A stretch of 64,000 nucleotides of DNA, taken from positions 22,453,289 to 22,517,288 of the forward strand of contig CM037783.1 of NCBI GenBank assembly GCA_021229015.1, given 5' to 3'. Numbering within the stretch: the stretch's first letter is position 1; the number at the start of each line of letters is the position of its first letter. The stretch is from Solen grandis. Lineage: Eukaryota; Mollusca; Bivalvia; Adapedonta; Solenidae. Under the pieces are notes generated by a model. That model was not told the DNA's origin, searched no databases, and saw nothing but the letters and a program-made list of their open reading frames with translations. The translations under genes were made by a program, and so were the position numbers. This document shows, piece by piece, positions 46,120 through 57,604 of the stretch.

Positions 46120-46245
46120 TTTTACCAGAACCATTATACTTCCACTATGCTTCTTTGTAAACATTTTGTACAAACCCATGCTGTATCGATGATACCTGGG
46201 TTGAATAAAAGATATATTCTGGTCTGTTCTGTTAAATAAAGCCAT
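46120..46245 (+). mobile_element. Possible LINE 3' end fragment
   Basis: The text GGGTTGAATAAAAGATATAT running into TCTGGTCTGTTCTGTT resembles the AATAAA-plus-short-tandem-repeat tails of CR1/Jockey-type LINEs. No coding part remains. Confidence 0.3.
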
Positions 46246-46259
46246 GCAGTATGTTTAAT

Positions 46260-48660
46260 TATGATAAACATTGAACAAGTGCTTAACATTTAACAGGTGC
46301 TTACATGGCTCAATCTCATTGTGATAAACATTTAACAGGTACTTACATGGCTCAATCTCATTGTGATAAACATTTAACAGGTACTTACATGGCTCAATCT
46401 CATTGTGATAAACATTTAACAGGTACTTACATGGCTCAATCTCATTGTGATAAACATTAAACAGATGCTTACATTGTTCAATCTCATTGTGATAAACATT
46501 TAACAGGTACTTACATGGCTCAATCTCATTGTGATAAACATTTAACAGGTACTTACATGGCTCAATCTCATTGTGATAAACATTTAACAGGTGCTTACAT
46601 GGCTCAATCTCATTGTGATATACATTAAACAGGTGCTTACATGGCTCAATCTCATTGTGATATACATTTAACAGGTACTTACATCTTACATGGCTCAATC
46701 TCATTGTGATATACATTTAACAGGTACTTACATGGCTCAATCTCATTGTGATATACATTTAACAGGTACTTACATGGCTCAATCTCATTGTGATAAACAT
46801 TAAACAGATGCTTACATGGCTCAATCTCATTGTGATAAACATTAAACAGGTGCTTACATGGCTCAATCTCATTGTGATAAACATTTAACAGGTGCTTACA
46901 TGGCCCAATCTCATTGTGATAAACAATAAACAGGAACTTACATGGCTCAATCTCATTGTGATAACATTTAACAGGTATCTTACATGGCTCAATATCTCGT
47001 TGTGATAAACATTAAACAGATGCTTACATGGCTCAATCTCATTGTGATATACATTAAAACAGGTACTTACATGGCTCAATCTCATTGTGATAAACATTTA
47101 ACAGGTACTTACATGGCTCAATCTCATTGTGATATACATTTAACAGGTGCTTACATGGCTCAATCTCATTGTGATAAACATTTAACAGGTGCTTACATGG
47201 CTCAATCTCATTGTGCTAAACATTTAACAGGTACTTACATGGCTCAATCTCATTGTGTTATACATTTAACAGGTGCTTACATGGCTCAATCTCATTGTGA
47301 TAAACATTAAACAGGTGCTTACATGGCTCAATCTCATTGTGATATACATTTAACAGGTGCTTACATGGCTCAATCTCATTGTGATAAACATTAAACAGGT
47401 GCTTACATGGCTCAATCTCATTGTGATATACATTTAACAGGTGCTTACATGGCTCAATCTCATTGTGATAAACATTTAAACAGGTGCTTACATGGCTCAA
47501 TCTCATTGTGATAAACATTTTAACAGGTGCTTACATGGCTCAATCTCATTGTGATAAACATTTAACAGGTGCTTACATGGCTCAATCTCATTGTGATATA
47601 CATTTAACAGGTGCTTACATGGCTCAATCTCATTGTGATATACATTTAACAGGTGCTTACATGGCTCAATCTCATTGTGATAAACATTTAAACAGGTGCT
47701 TACATGGCTCAATCTCATTGTGATATACATTTAACAGGTGCTTACATGGCTCAATCTCATTGTGATATACATTTAACAGGTGCTTTCATGGCTCAATCTC
47801 ATTGTGATATACATTTAACAGGTGCTTACATGGCTCAATCTCATTGTGATATACATTTAACAGGTACTTACATGGCTCAATCTCATTGTGATATACATTT
47901 AACAGGTGCTTACATGGCTCAATCTCATTGTGCATGGCTCAATCTCATTGTGATATACATTTAACAGGTGCTTACATGGCTCAATCTCATTGTGCTAAAC
48001 ATTTAACAGGTGCTTACATGGCTCAATCTCATTGTGATATACATTTAACAGGTGCTTACATGGCTCAATCTCATTGTGATATACATTTAACAGGTACTTA
48101 CATGGCTCAATCTCATTGTGATATACATTTAACAGGTGCTTACATGGCTCAATCTCATTGTGATATACATTTAACAGGTGCTTACATGGCTCAATCTCAT
48201 TGTCCTAAACATTTAACAGGTGCTTACATGGCTCAATCTCATTGTGATATACATTTAACAGGTGCTTACATGGCTCAATCTCATTGTGATAAACATTTAA
48301 CAGGTGCTTACATGGCTCAATCTCATTGTGATATACATTTAACCGGTGCTTACATGGCTCAATCTCATTGTGCTAAACATTTAACAGGTACTTACATGGC
48401 TCAATCTCATTGTGATAAACATTAAACAGGTGCTTATATGGCTCAATCTCATTGTGATAAACATTAAACAGGTACTTACATGGCTCAATCTCATTGTGAT
48501 AAACATTAAACAGGTACTTACATGGCTCAATCTCATTGTGATAAACATTTAACAGGTACTTACATGGCTCAATCTCATTGTGATAAACATTAAACAGGTG
48601 CTTATATGGCTCAATCTCATTGTGATAAACATTTAATTGGTGCTTACATGGCTCAATCTT
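46260..48660. repeat. Minisatellite, ~56 units of 42 bp
   Basis: Unit built from ATGGCTCAATCTCATTGTGA, then TAAACATTTAACAGGTGCTT, then AC (42 bp, 14 codons). Unit variants are GATAAAC/GATATAC/GCTAAAC, TTTAAC/TTAAAC and GTACTT/GTGCTT. Because 42 is divisible by three, both strands show long repetitive frames (MAQSHCDIHLTGAY on +), but edges, indels and stops show these are not genes. Confidence 0.97.
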
Positions 48661-49040
48661 ACTTGACAAAAGACCCTAATTTTCTGGCCCCAATGCATGG
48701 GTTTATTTGTATATAATGACAAGAACACCATCTTATTGGTCCAGTTTTCTGAACGAATTGATGTGTTTAGCCAGTGTCTCCAATGTGTGCATATTTTACA
48801 ACTCTAGGGTCACATTACAGTTGACAACACCCCTGTGGAAAGGGAAACTACAGTGTCAGATAAACATTGACCACTCAGTATCATGGATTTGATCAGCTGA
48901 TACCTCAGATGATAAAATGGAGGCTATAAATAAAAGGACTGAGGGCCCTAATTTGAGTTAAGCATAAACTTGAACAGTGAATGAGAAGTGTAGATTGTAA
49001 TTTGAAATCGTTTTATTGATTCCAACATCAGTTGGATCTT
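48661..49040. other. No gene seen
   Basis: No exon or repeat boundary was recognised. Confidence 0.4.
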
Positions 49041-49176
49041 GTAGCTGTGAGTCCCGTATAGAGTGGGGACAGGATCAGACTTGACTGTGGTTTACATGGT
49101 GTCCTGTATAGAGTGGGGACAGGATCCGACTTGACTGTGGTTTCACATGGAGTCCCGTATAGAGTGGGGACATGAT
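49041..49176. repeat. Short ~58-bp tandem repeat, three copies
   Basis: Repeats of GTATAGAGTGGGGACAGGAT and TCGACTTGACTGTGGTTT-like text at ~49053, 49109 and 49157. Confidence 0.8.
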
Positions 49177-50066
49177 ATTGGATTGATATGAACAGTTTGC
49201 CCTGAGGTTGTACATGACACATCCATATGTACTTGAGCTGTATGGAAGGTGCACAGATCTTAATAAATGGCATGTTATAATTGTATCCACACAATGCAGT
49301 TTAACCAAAATGAAGAAAATAAACATAGAAATCAGAAAAAATCAACATATTAGCGTCGGTTTCAGTAAAAATAACAGACAATCACCCCTTCAGAATAGCA
49401 GATGTTAATTATGTTACTCAGAGAAGATTTGTTAAGCTATGCAACTGTGTACATGTAGTGATGGCAGGAAAAACAAGATCTGATCCATGGTGAGCAAAGT
49501 CTGCATCGGAGAGTCTTGAATTCCAGATATCTGCCATATCAGTATTGTCGCTGTATACAAGATCATCACAGAGGACTTCTAAATGTCTAACCCATGTGCT
49601 AGTTATTGACTTGAAAACAAATGCAACATTTTGTTAAAACTGGTTCTGGTTACATTTATGTTTATTTTGCTGTTAGTGTGAGTCAGTGTTAGTTAACATA
49701 GTATTTGTAAATTCTTATTTATCAACACCATATGTACTTCTATTACATTTTGCTCTCAAAAAAGAAATAATTTAAGTTAAAAACTGGGTAGTTTTGTTGT
49801 TATATTTCATAATATTTCTAAGCATCATACAGGTAATTTTCATCTTAACTTGTTTCTTTTCCGCAGGACATCCTAATATTTCTATATCCATACTATTAGT
49901 GACTTGCATTTTCATCCATTTGTTTTTCTGTACATTTGTTGGTCTGTCAGTCAGCCATCTGTTGACACAAGCATACATATGTGTTGTGGACTCTTCATTT
50001 ATTATCTCATAGACTTGTATATTTCTAGCTTCATACAAGGGTTGATCAATAAATTCATGGACACAA
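49177..50066. other. No gene seen
   Basis: AT-rich non-coding sequence. The frames at 49794-50185 have no recognised domain and overlap the next MITE. Confidence 0.4.
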
Positions 50067-50067
50067 A

Positions 50068-50276
50068 CTGTGAAATAATTAATTTTCGTGGGACACTAAT
50101 TTTTTATTTATTTCCTGGAGGGTTTTATCCACGAATATTAACCCCCACGAAAACTTGTCTCTTATATAGACCTCACATTTTCTAGAACATAGATCCACGA
50201 ATAAATGTACCCAGGAAATACCTTTAGGTACATAATCAATGAAATATAATGTCAACGAAAATAAATTATTTTACAG
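50068..50276 (+). mobile_element. TA-type MITE, copy 2
   Basis: Same family as 25792-25997: CTGTGAAATAATTAATTTTC to TTATTTTACAG, with shared interior GGGTTTTATCCAC and TATATAGACCT. TA is kept on the right (50277-50278). The left flank is AA. Confidence 0.75.
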
Positions 50277-50279
50277 TAA

Positions 50280-51390
50280 CACATTTTTTAACTTGAAGTA
50301 TAAAATTTGTGTCAAATAGATGTGAACGTCTTCTGTATCACATGATAAAATTTTGTTTAAATGCTATTAACCATTGTATAATAACTTACATTTAAATACA
50401 CTTAAGTAAAGTACTTCACTGCAGCTCAAATAACGTCATGATGTTTACTTCAAAAATCTAGATTTCTCCTTCCCTGCCATGGATAGAATCCTCGACACCC
50501 ATCTGGCATTTATCCTTTACAAGCACAGATTATTAATAAATAATTTATTCACTGTGCTAAAAGTCATGCCAACTAAGTCACTAAGCTCTTATATGGTGAG
50601 CGTTCAGAAAATATTTATGTCCTAGATACCGGCTTGCACTTGTTACTTCATATGTTGAACAGTAGGCCAACCGTAGCTTTTGTCATTGCTTATATTCTGT
50701 CTGCCATCACTAAAGTGTTAATCAGAGATCTACATACACACATTCCATTCATCACTCATTCCAATATATATTTTTTATTATATCACTGACTCCCCAAAGT
50801 TAACACATTTCTTATATCTGCTCTTTGCTCTAGGGTGACATCTTTTGACATATTCTTTGGTGACACCATCTCCATTGAAATTAATAACAAATGTTTAAAT
50901 TAATTGTTGCAAACTAAATGACGTGAAGATAAACATGAATGGTGTCATCTGATTAAGGGGACCTTTTCATTTATATGCTGGATTTCTAAGAACAAGTCCA
51001 GCAGTTTCCAAATGATTTCACCTGCAGTGGAGAATTATATTAGGGTTGCTGTAGCAGCCAGTGTCTAGTTCACCATATGACCTACTTGACTGTAATGATA
51101 CATGAATATAGGAATATGGTTAATGATTTTATCATACACAAATTAGGATGATTGATAAACTTTTGACTAAATTACAGCATATGTCCACATGTTCATTGAT
51201 CAACCCTCGTACATATATATTGTATCATGTGTAGATGTTCATTAATTTTTTACCCTTTCCCTCATATAGACTCATTTTGACGCACTCAATAGGTACCACA
51301 TAAAGCCTGATCTGCAGAAAACCACAGTTAAACCTTACCAAATTTAATTATAAAGTCCTAATTTCCAGACCACTGAGGAGCAGCGAAAAG
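50280..51390. other. No gene seen
   Basis: Non-coding. No splice-flanked coding segment was recognised. Confidence 0.4.
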
Positions 51391-51441
51391 CATAAAACCA
51401 GATCAGCCTGCGAGTTACTTGCAGGCTGATCTGGTTTTATG
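51391..51441. repeat. Perfect 21-bp inverted repeat (hairpin)
   Basis: Arms 51391-51411 and 51421-51441 are exact reverse complements (core AAAACCAGATCAGCCTGC), with a 9-base loop. Half-arms with GCAGGCTGATCATG-like text occur at 14161-14186 and near 54036, so the arm is dispersed. Probably the centre or end of a mobile element. Confidence 0.9.
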
Positions 51442-52916
51442 TTGTTCGCATAGGTCTTTTCATGGTTTCCTCTATGAGGGAAAGGGTTAACATTTCCAGA
51501 TGTCTGTCTATCAGTCCTGTGTATATTTCTTATTACAGACCTATTATTTGTTATCAAAGTTTTGGCAGGGATATTTAAATTCATGTATAGTTACAAATGA
51601 TTGGTCGGGTATGGGGTTAACCATTTGGTTATAGCCCTAAAATAAATATAAAAAACCCTTGTTATATATATCAAAAACTGTGTGAGCACTAGTCACGTAA
51701 CTTCACAGGAATGTTCACCAGCATGGAAAGCTAAGCAGCTGAATATGTGTTTGTTGTCTTGCCTAATATGCACAGAGTTATGGCCCTTGGATAGTAATAC
51801 ATGTATTTTATATTTAGACTTATATTTCTTGGAATCTGCCTAATTTGGTTGGGGATATCAATTCATCAAATTCTGTTACTTTGTCATGTTTTGAAATAAA
51901 TTAGAACAAGTAGAGGATTTGCAGTGAATAAGAGTAGGTTGCTATCTTGAAGGTCAAGGTCAAAGCTTTTGCTTGACCTTAAAAGTGTGTTTGGGCTGTA
52001 AACATTATTGTTTTTGGTCATGTTTCATAATAACCTGGCACAAGTAGTCCCTAGGATGAGGGGATTTGTCTTGAATAAGAAGTTGGTCACTAGTTTGAAC
52101 ATCAAAATCTAAGCACCTGGTTGACCTTAAAGGTCAGTTATATTTATATCATAATGATACAGTTTTAATGAAAAAGAAAATATGAAATAACATTGTCATA
52201 TTGTAGACTAACACAATGTATGATATCTGCTGTAAAATAACATTTAAAAACATTGAAAATGTTGATCAAATCATGCACTTTAGTATTTTGGATGGATGTC
52301 AAAATACTCCCATTGTTTACATTTTGCATTGTCGAGTCTTCCCAAAGACGGTCTGTAATTGAAAAAATTGAATTAGGAAAAAACGTTGCCAAATCATAAT
52401 TTGTTTATCAGTTACGTCATCAATTTAAGCAGTCGTGATATGTTAATGGAGAAAAACAGAAGGTCTTTTGAGAATGTAAGAAAACTGACGAAGATATGAG
52501 CAATATGCAAATTAGATACTTTTGTAAACTATTGAATGATCTTAAGTAAAAATCTGCCTATTTTATGCATTTTAGTGATGTTGTCATCAACAAGTGTGTA
52601 CAGATTTGATCTCTTAACAAATCTGTTACATATATTTTGTTTTTCTGTCCAAATAATATTTAATAATACACTTATTTAGGAAGAATAATGGGCCCTTAAA
52701 ACTGTGTTTGGTGTATGGTCATGTTTTTTAATAACTTGGAACAAATGGGTCATTGTGTGCTAATAAAAACCTTATTGGGGGCATCCATTTCAACAGACAT
52801 ATCTCTAGTTTTACTTTATTTTCGGCTGTATTGATTATTTAAATAAATGTGCAAATGACACAATAGTCAGTTGAAATACTTATAAAGAGAAACAATTATT
52901 CTGTTGCATTTTTCAG
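51442..52916. other. No gene seen
   Basis: Scattered low-grade pieces of repeat text (TTATGGCCCTTGG, GAAGGTCAAGGTCAAAGC) suggest old decayed elements. No boundaries were found. Confidence 0.4.
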
Positions 52917-52938
52917 ATCAGACACTTGTCCTACCTGA
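52917..52938 (+). other. Candidate alternative terminal exon of ORP1
   Basis: A good acceptor (CTGTTGCATTTTTCAG) is followed in the phase required by exon 15 by codons for RSDTCPT and then TGA at 52936. It would end an ankyrin-PH-FFAT form without the ORD. No poly(A) signal was seen before the gap at 53120, and it lies 11.6 kb from exon 15, so chance is likely. Confidence 0.15.
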
Positions 52939-53119
52939 TGGTCAGTGCTGTGGATAGCCTTGTGTCACCATGGCAACCACTACCGTCTGTGTTCACTTAT
53001 TACAGTAACCCCATGTTCTAGTATTCTCAAATGACAGTGTTTTCAGTGAATTCAGACTTAGATAAACAGCAAGCCTGGAAATCACATGAGCCAGTGGTAG
53101 GGCCTAGTTACACAATGGC

Positions 53120-53219
53120 NNNNNNNNNNNNNNNNNNNNNNNNNNNNNNNNNNNNNNNNNNNNNNNNNNNNNNNNNNNNNNNNNNNNNNNNNNNNNNNNN
53201 NNNNNNNNNNNNNNNNNNN
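53120..53219. other. Assembly gap (100 N)
   Basis: Exactly 100 N. The missing ORP1 exons could lie in this gap of unknown size or beyond. Orientation of the right-hand part relative to the gene is not proven. Confidence 0.99.
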
Positions 53220-55009
53220 AAATGCAAAGCTTTGTTGGTTATTAATTTTATTTACATGGTCAGAGAAAGTTGTGAATCTATTTGCAAAATACTAAAAGTA
53301 CTCTCCAAATTACCTACAGTGTGTCTTTTTAGCTTTTATCCACAAAACAATGCATCTCTACATTAAAATATTTTCGTAACAAAATCGGCAATTTGCGTAC
53401 GTGACATCGCCATGAATCTGGCAGAATTTTATGCAAAATAGAAAAAGTGGGAAAAAATGAAAAACAAGAAATATCTTGAAAAAAAATATTCGGCGTAGGA
53501 TGAAAGAAAAACGAGATTTTCATTCATGCATAAATATACTTTAATTAAGAAACTTATAAATGGAAATATATGCAAAACACATTTCAAAGACTCTAATGTT
53601 ATGATAGGTTATAAAAGCATTGTTGTAAATAATTGTAAAAAACATATCTAATTTTGGTAGTGAACAATGATGAATGGCAATGTTTTTAACAAGGTTTATT
53701 TTGCAAATAAGAAAATAGTCCACGAGATGTGTACAACAACAGGAATGTAGCAAAAAAAAAGTACAGTTTTAAAATAATGTCTATATATATTCAAAACAAA
53801 ATGTACAGTAAAGAATGACTAGACTATTATACAAAAGACACGACTGACCATTATCGTAAACAGGCTTACCCCAAAAAAAAAATGATTAAAATCAGAATAT
53901 GAAATGATTTGATATAACAAATATTTCAAAGTACCTCCAAATGTTCTTATTTAAAAGCAGTGTAATGTTATAAATTATCATATGAACTATAAAAAAATCT
54001 ATGATAATCCGCTGCATAAAACCTAATTTAGTTCCAGGCTGATCATGTAATGAGCAGTTATCTGCTCGTTGTAGTTAGGACATACAATTTTTTCTTCACC
54101 TTTATTTTATTTCTTACTGACAAAAGCTTGTTCAGGTCTGATTTTATCAGTTGTAAACTGTATCAAAATAGTTTATACAGGCATATACATTAATGATCAG
54201 CACCTTAAAGCATAGATTCATTGATAAAGGACTTCTAGAACATTCCGAGGAAAAGCGCGCGAAAGACCGACGCACAACAAATTTAGTACGCTCTAGAAAT
54301 AGTTCAGTATTTTTTCTATGAAATATACTTATTTATAGACGGTAATACAAAAAATTATATCTGTAAATAGGCTTGTTTGATATTTGTTCATATCATTATT
54401 GCATATGACAATTATGATATAAAAGCGTTATTAGTTGTTTTGGTTTTGGCGAATTAATTTTCAATGAGAGCATCTCGGCAGGCTGGAAGAATTCAATATA
54501 CATAGTAATTAAGGGGTTTCATGTCATAACACGGTGGATTCTTTTTTGTTGTTTCAAATCATTTTCACAAAGTAGCATTCCTCAATTGATGGAAAAGGAT
54601 TGTATTTAACTTACTGAAATCACTTTCATGTTTACATCAAAAAGAAAAGTAATAACACCAAGCTGAATGATATATACAAGCTGCACCCCTTATTTACATT
54701 AATTTTATAGTCCATAACGATGCGTTAACCAATAACAGGAGTCCTTTTATTCAGCTTAGAATTATTTACCGCTGTTAGCGTACATTTGATTGGTTTAAGA
54801 TGCGAGTTGAAATCGAAATTATACAGCTACGCCGAAAAAAAGTTAAACAGATAAGCTCATTTCAAGTTTTTTTCCTCTCTCTTTTCAGTTCTCTTTAGAT
54901 TACCAGGCGGATTACCAGTTACATGAGAAAAAACAAAACAAATTGAGAAGGAGAAGTGTGTAAAATGCGGAGAAAAGCTAAAAATGCGGATCATTTAACG
55001 GTCTTTTAT
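53220..55009. other. No gene seen; AT-rich
   Basis: No exon, RNA gene or clear repeat boundary. A GCATAAAACC..CCAGGCTGATCATG block at 54013-54048 is related to the 51391 hairpin. Confidence 0.4.
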
Positions 55010-55050
55010 TTTATTTTTTTATTATTTTTTTTTTTGGGGGGGGGGGGGGA
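55010..55050. repeat. T-run then G-run homopolymer tract
   Basis: A T-rich tract followed by T12 and about 14 G. Such tracts are prone to sequencing and assembly error. Confidence 0.9.
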
Positions 55051-55079
55051 TTTTACCTACAGTTGAGGAAAAATATATA

Positions 55080-55718
55080 CTTTTACGGATGGGAATGGGG
55101 CCAAATTTCGGCCCCAAATTGGCCTTTGCACAGAAGAAGAATTTTGATGTTTTCTATATAGAGTATATAAGGGAATTAGCCAACCCCCTAGGGACCTCAA
55201 TTTTTTAGGAATTAACTTTATTTTAGCCATATTGGCAATCATGAGGTAACCATTTGGGCCAAGGAAATTAAATTCTCACAGCTGGCTTCATAAAAAAAGT
55301 ATTTTGATGTTTTCTATATAGAGTATATAAGAAAATTAGCCAACCCCCTAGGGGCCTCATTTTTCAAGGGATCAACTTTATTTTAGCAATTATGGTAGAC
55401 ATTCATGAGGTGACTATTTGTGCCAAAGGAAAATAAATTCTGACCATTTGTTTCAGAGGAGATGTTTTCAAAGTTTTCAATTATTTTTTTCTATTTGTTG
55501 CCATGGCAACCAGAGTTCTTCATGGATCAACTTTATTTGAGCAATTTTTGTAGAGGCCCACCCAAGGATCATACATGCCAAGTTTTATCAAATTCTGTCC
55601 AGCGGTTTCAGAGGAGATGTTTTTTAAAACAAATTGTTGACGACGGACGATGGACGACGACGGACGAAGGGTGATCCCAATAGCTCACCCTGAGCACTTC
55701 GTGCTCTGGTGAGCTAAA
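55080..55718 (-). mobile_element. Hairpin-ended element, reverse, 3'-truncated
   Basis: On the minus strand it starts TTTTTAGCTCACCAGAGCAC (ending at 55718), then GTCCGTCGTCG text and units as in 38573-40576. The 3' stem plus CTTG is not present; similarity stops near 55080. It abuts, and probably inserted into, the element at 55719. Confidence 0.6.
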
Positions 55719-56788
55719 AATCTAAGCTATAAGCCTTATGGATTCATAATAGAAGATTTTTTTAAAGATTTTCCTATATAACTCTATGTAAAACAATTAA
55801 CCCCTGGTGCAGGGCATTTATCACATAAGTCTTTTACATACCAAATATCTAACTCTAGGCCTTATGGATTCATAAGAAGATTTTTAAAGATTTTCCTATA
55901 TAACTCTTTGTAAAACAAGTGACCCCTATTGCGGGGGCATTTATCACCGTTTGGCTATGATTTTAACAATCTTGGTAATGAACCATTAGATGATGCTACA
56001 TATGAAATATCTAAGCTCTAGGCCTTATGGATTCATAGAAGAAGATTTTTAAAGTTTTTCCTATATAAATCTATGTAAAACAAGTGACCCCTGGTGCGGG
56101 GGCATTTATCACCATAGGGCTATGATTTGAACAATCTTGGTAATGAACCATAAGATGATGCTACATAAAATATCTAAGCTCTAGGCCTTGGATTCATAAA
56201 AATTTTTAAAGTTTTTCCTATATAAATCTATGTAAAACAAGTGACCCCTGGTGCGGGGGCATTTATCACCATAGGGCTATGATTTGAACAATCTTGGTAA
56301 TGAACCATAAGATGATGCTACATACCAAATATCTAAGCTCTAGGCCTTATGGATTCATAGAAGAAGATTTTTAAAGATTTTCCTATATAACTCTATGTAA
56401 AACAAGTGACCCCTGGTGCGGGGGCATTTATCACCGTAGGGCTATGATTTGTACAATCTTGGTAATGAACCATTAGATGATGCTACATACCAAATATCTA
56501 AGCTCTAGGCCTTGCAGTTTTGCAGAAGAAGATTTTCAAAGTTTGCATTTTTAAAATCTATTTTTAGCTCCTGTGATCTACTTTTTTAACCAATCTGAAT
56601 AATTTGTACAACTTTGATAGAGGGCATCATAAAGATGATTCCTGTGAAGTTTGGTCAAAATCCCTTCAGCGGTTCATGAGGAGATGTTGTTTAAAGCAAA
56701 TTGTTGACGACGGATGGACGCATGGACGACGGACAAAAGGTGATCACAAAAGCTCACCATGAGCACGTTGTGCTCAGGTGAGCTAAAA
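55719..56788 (-). mobile_element. Hairpin-ended element, reverse, about five ~165-bp units
   Basis: Minus-strand 5' end TTTTTAGCTCACCTGAGCAC at 56788, GTCCGTC patch, then units identical in kind to 28709-30597 but about five rather than nine. Its 3' end is lost at the junction with the neighbouring element. Confidence 0.65.
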
Positions 56789-57230
56789 AGCATTGAAACT
56801 CCATTAAAACACCCTTGAAACACCATTTTATTCAGATAAATCATTGAAGTACCATTTTTCTGGGCTGATTTTAATGTTTTTTCTTCATTAAAACACCATT
56901 TTTAAGAGAAAAAGAAAAACAATTATTGGAATCAATCGTTCAAGTAACTGTTTTTCATTAAAACATCTTTTTTTTCCATTGCAGAATAAACTTACTTTTT
57001 TTGCAAACATTTGATCCATTGTTTTCCATTGAAACACCATTTTTTTTATTACAGAATACTCTTAGTGTATTTACATCAATGTAATTGTTTTCCATTGAAA
57101 TTCTTTTTATTTCCATTCTTGATCCATTGTTTTCCATCGAAAAAACATATTTTACCATTTCTGGATAAACTTAGCCCACTTGCATCAATTGTCTTCATTT
57201 TGTTGTTGTATAGCAGAAAGGACACACAGA
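56789..57230. repeat. Diverged AT-rich tandem repeat
   Basis: Repeats of CATTRAAACACCATTTTT and TTGTTTTCCATTGAAA with ~100-bp spacing. Translations of these runs are low-complexity. Confidence 0.6.
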
Positions 57231-57357
57231 ATTGATGAAAGGAACATAATGGGCAATTGTTTTGTGGAAAACGAGCTTTCAAAGCAAAAATATTTTATGG
57301 CCATTTTGTAATGATTCACAATTCACTATTTGGCATAAAAGTCAATACTCTTTTGAT

Positions 57358-57515
57358 TCTAGGACATTTGCTCCCCTGGACATTTGCCCCCTCGGATATT
57401 TGCCCCCTTTTATTGCATGGGTGGACATTTGCCCCCGCAGTGTTTTTAATGGGGAGGACATTTGCCCCCCTACAATTCTCGAAGGGGTAGACATTTGCCC
57501 TCTGGACAGTTTTTG
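57358..57515 (+). repeat. GGACATTTGCCCCC motif cluster, left arm
   Basis: Six or seven GACATTTGCCCCC motifs separated by short spacers. The same ordered block is found in reverse at 62640-62795 (ATTGCWTGGGYDGACATTTG and TGTTTTTWAKGGGGAGGACA are shared), about 5 kb away. Confidence 0.8.
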
Positions 57516-57604
57516 CTCCTTAACTGCTAATCATGGAATAATTTACAGTGTTTGACTTAAAGTGTCATATCAACTCATTATTGATTATAAGCACTTATGA
57601 AATG

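Noticed and set aside
46260..48660. Repeat protein encoded by the 42-bp array
   Set aside because: Frames exist on both strands, are broken by single-base indels, and lack start context or splice-flanked exons.
49794..50185. Membrane-protein-like open frames
   Set aside because: Hydrophobicity follows from AT-rich composition, part lies in a MITE, and no homology was recognised.
57257..57555. Protein repeats (PLDICPL-type frames)
   Set aside because: They come from the GACATTTGCCCCC motif cluster, which is present in inverted form elsewhere and shows no coding constraint.
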